This document shows, one piece after another, positions 59,521-64,000 of a DNA stretch of 64,000 nt. The notes under the pieces are model-generated. The model searched no databases, was not told the DNA's origin, and saw nothing but the letters and a program-made list of their open reading frames with translations. Within the stretch, counting starts at the first letter, position 1. Every line of letters starts with the position of its first letter. The DNA lies in the NCBI GenBank assembly GCA_052085365.1, contig JBQDFP010000005.1, forward strand, positions 44,045 through 108,044. Reading direction: 5' to 3'. This stretch comes from Canibacter sp052085365 (GTDB lineage Bacteria; Actinomycetota; Actinomycetes; Actinomycetales; Microbacteriaceae). The position numbers and the translations under genes were made by a program.

Positions 59521-61044
59521 ATGAGCGACTCGGCCTCCACAGTTACACACATCCGGGCAGCAGTAGATGATCTGCGGCTGACGCGACGCGCGCTGTTTCT
59601 CGACGCCAGCAGTCAACTGACAGAGCAACAAATCGAAACCATCCGGCAGCGGCTCAACCAAGCTGCGGCGGAACTTGCGAATGATGTTTGTTGGCGGGAC
59701 ACACAAGCACTACTGCCTAAAGAATTGCAGCCGATCCTGCAAGACCTTCGGCATATTGCCGCCGAACTGGAAGACGTATTTCAGGACGCCGAGGCTCGAA
59801 ACGCGTATTCAAAATGGCTTGACGACCGTGCGCGAATCCTCCGAAGCGTTGTGTATGCACGAGCGGCAGCTGGTCACAGCGCTGATCTCGACGCGCAAGC
59901 TGCGGCGATCAGTACCATTGCTTCTGCCTCGGGCCGTCCACTCACTCTGCGTGAAATTGATCGTCAAGACACGCTTCGTGCGCAAGCACGTGATGCCAAG
60001 AAAGCTTCCCAAGAGCTCGAAGGCTTGCGAAGCGATTCTGAGCGAAAATCGGCGCTTGAATTGCTCGCAACTTCACGTGTAAAAATTGCGCGGCAACAGC
60101 TCGAGAGCGGTCTCGTACTGACTCGGCAGATGCGTGACATCATTGCCGAATCGGTGCCTTCGCTCAAACAGGGTGAGCCGATGCTGCTGTTGGGTGAAAC
60201 TGGTGGGGCGAAAACTGCTCTGGCGCGATATTTAAGTACCGAATTTCTGGGCGGATCAAGTGAAATTGTGTCCGGATTTGCAGACATGACCGCGGGTCAA
60301 CTGATGGGAACGTACGAGCTTCGGGTCACCCAAGGAGCAACACAGAGTGTGTTTGTAGACGGGCCCCTGACCCGTGCGATTGCGGAGGGTAAACCTATCA
60401 TCATTGATGAGATCAACGCGCTTCCGCCAGAGTTTTTGAAACGCCTCAACCTGATTTTGCAACTGCGGCCGGGCGATGAGTATCGTCTCCAAGAACATGC
60501 GGGTCGTGTTATTACGGTCGCGCAGGGATTTGTTGTCCTGGCGACCGCAAACGAACATACGCCGAATAGATACCGTGGGCTTGAACGTCTCAGCGCTGAA
60601 CTGACGAACCGGTTCGGAGCAAACAGCTATCGAGTGAAATATCCGGACAGTGCGACCGCATATGATGAGCTGCCACGAGAGAACACTTTGCTCGCATATG
60701 CCGCAGTCGTGGGTAACGACGGGCAACTTCCGCCCACTATCGACGCGAGCAGCGTAGAGCGTGCCGCGCGTGCAGCTTTCGTCAGTCAGCAAGTATTCGC
60801 GGGTTCCCACGGTGAGGGATTTGACCAGTATCGCTCGGCGGAGCATCGGATCGATGGTCGCCCCGGGCTTGAAGAAACAGTGCTTGCTCCCCGTACGCTT
60901 GTGGCGGTGCTGCATAAAGCCTCGCGCAGCGCTGGCGCGGTGTCGATTGAGCGCGCAATGGAACGGTTCATTGACAGCATTATGCACCCCGAAGACCGGG
61001 AGGTGCATCGCTTGATTCTGCAGAGTCAAGGACTCGTGAACTGA
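59521..61044 (+). CDS. MoxR-like AAA+ ATPase
   Basis: ATPase of 507 residues. A helical N-terminal region of about 190 residues precedes the AAA+ core: Walker A LLLGETGGAKTALARYL (GETGGAKT), the pore-loop-like DMTAGQLMGTYEL, Walker B PIIIDEINALPPEFL, and sensor 1 VLATANEH. The arginine finger is probably in the LTNRFG segment. The core fits the MoxR/AAA_5 clade (RavA, midasin-like), which remodels partner proteins together with a VWA protein. ATG 59521 is preferred to 59464 because of the -10 seven bases ahead and because the longer frame would overlap the divergent VWA gene. Confidence 0.88.
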   Translation: MSDSASTVTHIRAAVDDLRLTRRALFLDASSQLTEQQIETIRQRLNQAAAELANDVCWRDTQALLPKELQPILQDLRHIAAELEDVFQDAEARNAYSKWLDDRARILRSVVYARAAAGHSADLDAQAAAISTIASASGRPLTLREIDRQDTLRAQARDAKKASQELEGLRSDSERKSALELLATSRVKIARQQLESGLVLTRQMRDIIAESVPSLKQGEPMLLLGETGGAKTALARYLSTEFLGGSSEIVSGFADMTAGQLMGTYELRVTQGATQSVFVDGPLTRAIAEGKPIIIDEINALPPEFLKRLNLILQLRPGDEYRLQEHAGRVITVAQGFVVLATANEHTPNRYRGLERLSAELTNRFGANSYRVKYPDSATAYDELPRENTLLAYAAVVGNDGQLPPTIDASSVERAARAAFVSQQVFAGSHGEGFDQYRSAEHRIDGRPGLEETVLAPRTLVAVLHKASRSAGAVSIERAMERFIDSIMHPEDREVHRLILQSQGLVN

Positions 61045-61048
61045 CGAT

Positions 61049-61068
61049 TTGCGCGTACCCGCGCGCAA
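61049..61068 (+). terminator. Hairpin after the MoxR-like gene
   Basis: TTGCGCG and CGCGCAA form a seven-base stem around a six-base loop, five bases after the stop. No T-tract follows, so it may act as a factor-dependent terminator or an mRNA end protector. Confidence 0.4.
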
Positions 61069-61160
61069 TAGCACACGGTTTGTCCGGAAAATTTAGCCTA
61101 TCGTTACCAAATAGTGTCTCGCGTGGTGCATGAGGTTCGTTAGCCTTGCTAGCAGGGCCA

Positions 61161-61210
61161 CCGGGCGGGACCGACCTGAGTGCAAACACTCAGTGCCCCG
61201 GATACCGGTC
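61161..61210 (+). ncRNA. Structured leader of the amino acid transporter operon
   Basis: CTGAGTG-CAAA-CACTCAG (61176-61193) is a perfect seven-base hairpin enclosed by CCGGG/CCCGG (61161-61165 with 61197-61201). GACCG (61169-61173) can instead pair with CGGTC (61206-61210), giving mutually exclusive folds just before the ribosome-binding site. This could be a cis-acting regulatory RNA; I cannot match it to a known riboswitch. Confidence 0.4.
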
Positions 61211-61236
61211 AATGAGGACTAACAGAAAGGGAATCC

Positions 61237-62076
61237 ATGACCCATAAGAAACAGAGCATTCGCACAATCGCGGCTGCAGCAAGTGTCGCGGCACTGAGCT
61301 TCGGGCTCATTGCCTGCTCCGGCGGCGGTGACAGCGGCGGTGACAGCGGCGACGACGGTGGTGGCATCAAAGATAGCTACAAAGTAGCCACCGACAGCTC
61401 ATTCGTTCCGTTCGAATTTGAAAAGGACGGCGACCACGTAGGTTTCGACATCGATATCATCAACGAGATTGCCGACCGTGTCGGCTTCGATGTAGACCTG
61501 CAGGTCACCAACTTTGATGGCATCATTCCAGGCCTTCAAACCGGGTCGTTCGATATCGCTATCGCAGGTATTACAATCACCGATGAGCGTGCCGAACAGG
61601 TGGACTTCTCCAGCCCGTACTACAAGTCAGGTATTCGAATTGGCGTGCCCGTTGATACTGATGACATTAACTCCATTGAAGATTTGGCCGGCAAAGACGT
61701 TGCGGTTCGGCTCGGGTCCGCACCGCTTGACTACTTGACCGAGAATGTTCCCGAGGCGAAAACTCAGCCTTTCGAGCAACTTGATCAGGCGTACCTCTCT
61801 GTAGAGGGTGGCAACTCTGATGCAATCTTCTACGACGCACCAAACGTTGAGTACTACATCAGCACTCAGGGCGCGGACAAGCTCAAAGTCACCGGCGAAC
61901 TTTACGAAGCTCAGAACTACGGAATTGCTTTCTCTCAAGGCAATGACGAGCTTGTGAAGGAAGCAAACAAGGCGCTTGCTGAGATGCTGGAAGACGGCAC
62001 CTATGCAGAGATCGCTACTGAGTGGTTCGGTGAAGAGCCTGAGTGGATCGAAGAACTGGCGTCAGAAGGCGACTAG
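61237..62076 (+). CDS. Amino acid ABC transporter substrate-binding lipoprotein
   Basis: Family 3 solute-binding protein of 279 residues. Lipobox LIAC with modified Cys at 27, followed by a flexible Gly/Ser/Asp repeat linker (SGGGDSGGDSGDDGGG). The core has FVPFEFEKDGDHVGFDIDIINEIADRVG (GlnH-like start), IAGITITDERAEQVDFSSPYY and GGNSDAIFYDAPN. GlnH-like ligands (glutamine or another polar amino acid) are likely. AAAGGGA precedes the ATG by five bases. A stem-loop separates it from the permease gene. Confidence 0.92.
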   Translation: MTHKKQSIRTIAAAASVAALSFGLIACSGGGDSGGDSGDDGGGIKDSYKVATDSSFVPFEFEKDGDHVGFDIDIINEIADRVGFDVDLQVTNFDGIIPGLQTGSFDIAIAGITITDERAEQVDFSSPYYKSGIRIGVPVDTDDINSIEDLAGKDVAVRLGSAPLDYLTENVPEAKTQPFEQLDQAYLSVEGGNSDAIFYDAPNVEYYISTQGADKLKVTGELYEAQNYGIAFSQGNDELVKEANKALAEMLEDGTYAEIATEWFGEEPEWIEELASEGD

Positions 62077-62133
62077 ATTTCGATAACTCGAGATACCAAG
62101 ACGAGTAATCGTCAACACCCATAATCAGCAGTG

Positions 62134-62174
62134 AACAAGGTCGGATGGCCATTGTGACGGCCATCCGACTTGTT
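62134..62174 (+). terminator. Intercistronic stem-loop between binding protein and permease
   Basis: AACAAG and TCGGATGGCC pair with GGCCATCCGA and CTTGTT (16 pairs, one bulged G, eight-base loop). Only a weak T-run follows. It probably stabilises or partly terminates the upstream message, giving more binding protein than permease. Confidence 0.6.
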
Positions 62175-62200
62175 CATGCGACAATAAGGTGAAATTTTCT

Positions 62201-62866
62201 ATGTTTGAACAAGCAACGTTCAACTGGGGCAGCGTCATTGACTACCTACCCATGCTTCTCATGGGTCTGTATTACACGCTCCTCATCTCAGTTCTAGGCA
62301 TCGCCATAGGATTCGTGATTGGTGCAATTACAGGTCTCGGCCGCCTCAGTCGTTTCAAAATTACCCGCTGGCTATCAACCATTTATATTGAAGTTATTCG
62401 CGGTACTCCGGTTCTGGTGCAAGCAATTTGGATTTACTTTGCGCTCCCACTGCTTATCGGATACACGCTTCCTTCAGTGACAGCCGGTGTTATCGTTATC
62501 GCACTCAACTCGGGTGCATACATCGCCGAGATTGTTCGCGGCGCAGTCCATTCAGTCGATAAAGGACAGATGGAAGCTGGTCGCTCACTTGGTTTGAGCC
62601 ACCACCACACGATGATGAACGTTATCTGGCCTCAAGCGTTCCGACGGATGATTCCGCCGCTTGGCAACCAGTTCATTATCAGCATCAAAGACACTTCATT
62701 GCTTTCAGTGATCCTGGTTCCTGAACTCATTTTCCAGGGTCGTATGATCGCAGCGAGTCAATTCAACGCGGTCGAGATTTACACGACCGTCGCGCTCTTC
62801 TACCTGGTCATTACGCTCTCACTGTCGAAGGTCTTGAGCATGACTGAAAAGAGGATGGACCGATGA
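62201..62866 (+). CDS. Amino acid ABC transporter permease
   Basis: Permease of 221 residues of the GlnP/HisM class with five helices. YTLLISVLGIAIGFVIGAITGL opens the fold (only part quoted: GFVIGAITGL); YIEVIRGTPVLVQAIWIYF and the EAA loop EAGRSLGLSHHHTMMNVIWP are diagnostic. ATG 62201 has AAGGTGA eight bases upstream; the in-frame GTG at 62189 overlaps that site. Stop overlaps the ATPase start by four bases. Confidence 0.92.
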   Translation: MFEQATFNWGSVIDYLPMLLMGLYYTLLISVLGIAIGFVIGAITGLGRLSRFKITRWLSTIYIEVIRGTPVLVQAIWIYFALPLLIGYTLPSVTAGVIVIALNSGAYIAEIVRGAVHSVDKGQMEAGRSLGLSHHHTMMNVIWPQAFRRMIPPLGNQFIISIKDTSLLSVILVPELIFQGRMIAASQFNAVEIYTTVALFYLVITLSLSKVLSMTEKRMDR

Positions 62867-63594
62867 ATCACATTATTGAAGTCAAGAACCTTCAAAAGAA
62901 GTTCGGCGATAACGAGGTCCTTAGAGACATCAATGCGCATGTCGATGAGAAAGAAGTTGTCTGTGTCATTGGGCCCTCTGGTTCAGGTAAAAGCACGCTC
63001 CTGCGCTGCATGAACCTGCTTGAAGACATTACGAGCGGTGACATTATCGTTGACGGCCAAAGTCTGACGGCAAAGAACCTTAAAGTGGATAACATTCGGT
63101 CAGAGATTGGAATGGTTTTCCAACAGTTCAACCTGTTCCCGCATAAAACGGTGATGGAAAACATTATTCTGGCGCCAATGAAAATTCGAAAGCTGACGAA
63201 GTCGCAAGCGGTTGAACGCGGCCGTCAGCTTTTGAAAAAAGTGGGGTTGTCTGACAAAGAAAATGCGAAGCCAGCGCAGCTTTCGGGTGGGCAACAGCAG
63301 CGTGTTGCTATTGCGAGAGCTCTCGCGATGGAACCAAAAATTATGCTGTTCGATGAGCCAACCTCAGCTCTTGATCCTGAACTCGTGGGCGATGTGCTCG
63401 AAGTGATGAAGGACCTCGCGTTTTCGGGCATGACCATGGTTGTGGTGACCCACGAGATGGGATTTGCTCGAGAGGTGGCAGACCGAGTCGCATTTATGGA
63501 CGGTGGGGTAGTAGTTGAAGAAGGAAACCCTGCCCAAATCTTCTCGAACCCGCAGCACGAGCGGACTAAAGAGTTCTTGAATAAAGTTCTCTAG
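62863..63594 (+). CDS. Amino acid ABC transporter ATPase (GlnQ-like)
   Basis: ATPase of 243 residues. Walker A GPSGSGKST, Q-loop GMVFQQFNLFPHKTV, signature LSGGQQQRVAIARALA, Walker B IMLFDEPTSALDP and switch His in VVTHEMGFA. All catalytic elements are intact, unlike the Ile variant in the first transporter's Walker B region. Last gene of the operon. Confidence 0.94.
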   Translation: MNHIIEVKNLQKKFGDNEVLRDINAHVDEKEVVCVIGPSGSGKSTLLRCMNLLEDITSGDIIVDGQSLTAKNLKVDNIRSEIGMVFQQFNLFPHKTVMENIILAPMKIRKLTKSQAVERGRQLLKKVGLSDKENAKPAQLSGGQQQRVAIARALAMEPKIMLFDEPTSALDPELVGDVLEVMKDLAFSGMTMVVVTHEMGFAREVADRVAFMDGGVVVEEGNPAQIFSNPQHERTKEFLNKVL

Positions 63595-63608
63595 CGTGAA
63601 CAAGAGTG

Positions 63609-63652
63609 AACGACCGGGGCCACCGAGTAGTGCGGTCTCGGTCGTTTACTAT
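63609..63652 (+). terminator. Intrinsic terminator of the second amino acid ABC operon
   Basis: AACGACCGGGGCC pairs with GGTCTCGGTCGTT (63609-63621 with 63634-63646; 13 pairs, two of them G-U), followed by TACTATT. It lies 14 bp after the ATPase stop. Confidence 0.65.
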
Positions 63653-63714
63653 TGAGTCGCGTTACGATAGCTGCAAGCTAGACCGATCAATTGAACGAAT
63701 CTGAAGGGGTGTGT

Positions 63715-63837
63715 ATGTGCGTCGCCGTGAAATGTGAGACGTGTGGCAAAGCGACATGGAGTGGCTGTGGTGAACACATTGATGAGGCACTCGCACCATT
63801 CCGTGTTGAAGACCGTTGCCACTGCACCACAGCATAG
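63715..63837 (+). CDS. Cys-rich 40-residue zinc-ribbon-like protein
   Basis: Tiny protein of 40 residues with six cysteines: C2, then C7-x2-C10 (CETCGKATW), C18 (SGCGEH) and C35-x-C37 (RCHC), plus H21 and H36. The spacing suggests one or two bound zinc ions. Very similar small proteins (MCxxVxCxxCGKxTWxGCGxH) are common in actinobacteria, but no function is known to me. GAAGGGG lies five bases before the ATG, supporting translation. Confidence 0.8.
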   Translation: MCVAVKCETCGKATWSGCGEHIDEALAPFRVEDRCHCTTA

Positions 63838-63946
63838 ACTTTCCCGCGAGTTTGTAATTCTTTAGAGAGTTGTGCGAGAATATATCTCGCTGCCAACTTG
63901 CGGAACGACGACGATTTGTGTCTGAAATCCAAAACGTTGTCGCGAT

Positions 63947-64000
63947 GGCCCCATCGTATAGCGGCCTAGTACGCCGCCCTCTCACGGCGGTAACGCGGGT
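63947..64000 (+). tRNA. tRNA-Glu (anticodon CTC), cut by window edge
   Basis: First 54 bases of a tRNA: acceptor 5' arm GGCCCCA, D arm with TATAGCGGCCTAGTACG, anticodon stem CCGCC/GGCGG with loop CTCTCAC giving CTC. The T arm and 3' acceptor strand lie beyond base 64000. Confidence 0.88.

Noticed and set aside
60256..61074. Open frame of 272 codons on the minus strand across the MoxR-like gene
   Set aside because: It lies antisense to a complete AAA+ domain, its translation has no recognisable motif and no ribosome-binding site or -10 was found at its start.
61161..61210. Assignment of the leader to a known riboswitch class
   Set aside because: I compared it mentally with glutamine, SAM-IV and other actinobacterial leaders and saw no matching core; a covariance search would be needed.
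1..64000. CRISPR arrays, insertion sequences and prophage genes
   Set aside because: No regularly spaced repeats, transposase, integrase or phage structural motif was found on either strand.

Overview
The window reads as a dense, gene-rich chromosomal segment of an actinobacterium (Actinomycetota). The evidence is a WhiB regulator, a SigH/SigR-type ECF sigma factor with its zinc anti-sigma factor beside aroA and rsgA, polyphosphate glucokinase, the long form of argininosuccinate synthase, a MetP/MetS-type NSS transporter pair, DUF3097 and DUF3516 proteins, and many leaderless-looking promoters. Base composition looks moderate for this phylum (mid-50s % GC by eye, not computed). A Micrococcales/Microbacteriaceae-like host fits best, but I cannot name a genus. 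I see no CRISPR array, insertion sequence, phage gene or rRNA. No gene-free gap exceeds about 300 bp.

Layout. 1-1049: MFS exporter cut by the left edge. 1135-5902: hrpA-ppgK. 5984-10198: aldo/keto reductase, argG, an NCS1 permease and a YchJ-like protein. 10195-13202: DEAD-box helicase, whiB, a small membrane protein and Bcp peroxiredoxin. 13207-16857: aroA-rsgA(-bcp), divergent from the sigH-rsrA thiol-stress pair. 16841-22481: a phosphatase and a five-gene oligopeptide ABC operon with four-base overlaps. 22565-29028: alpha/beta hydrolase, SIP-like protein, HEXXH protein, DUF3097, 3-hydroxyisobutyryl-CoA hydrolase, MetPS transporter, an unknown protein and a GNAT-like protein. 29060-35013: lipoprotein, a degenerate S-adenosylhomocysteine-hydrolase-like protein, an amidohydrolase and a polar amino acid ABC transporter. 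35014-38803: LysR regulator, PLP decarboxylase, enoyl-CoA hydratase and a small secreted membrane protein. 38964-44810: a TM0106-type nuclease-helicase, an unknown protein, alanine dehydrogenase and its divergent Lrp-type regulator. 44843-55275: CPA1 antiporter, then sbcD-sbcC-Ski2-like helicase-deoC and Ppx/GppA. 55407: tRNA-Gln(CTG). 55539-61044: YibE/F protein, unknown protein and VWA protein, divergent from a MoxR-like AAA+ ATPase. 61237-63594: a second amino acid ABC transporter. 63715: a Cys-rich 40-residue protein. 63947-end: tRNA-Glu(CTC), cut by the right edge.

How the genes work together. Redox defence is represented by sigH-rsrA, Bcp and whiB. DNA repair and RNA turnover are represented by SbcCD, the TM0106 protein, HrpA, the DEAD-box helicase and the Ski2-like helicase. 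Nitrogen and amino acid economy is represented by four transport systems, alanine dehydrogenase with its regulator, the decarboxylase and ArgG.

Most notable points: (1) an exact GGAAT-N18-GTT promoter seven bases before an in-frame upstream GTG of sigH, predicting an N-terminally extended sigma isoform; (2) a SAH-hydrolase-fold protein that keeps the NAD site but has lost most catalytic residues, in an operon with a deaminase-type amidohydrolase; (3) a MoxR/VWA/unknown-protein cluster expressed from divergent, apparently leaderless promoters; (4) at least twelve genes with a -10 hexamer six or seven bases before the start codon.
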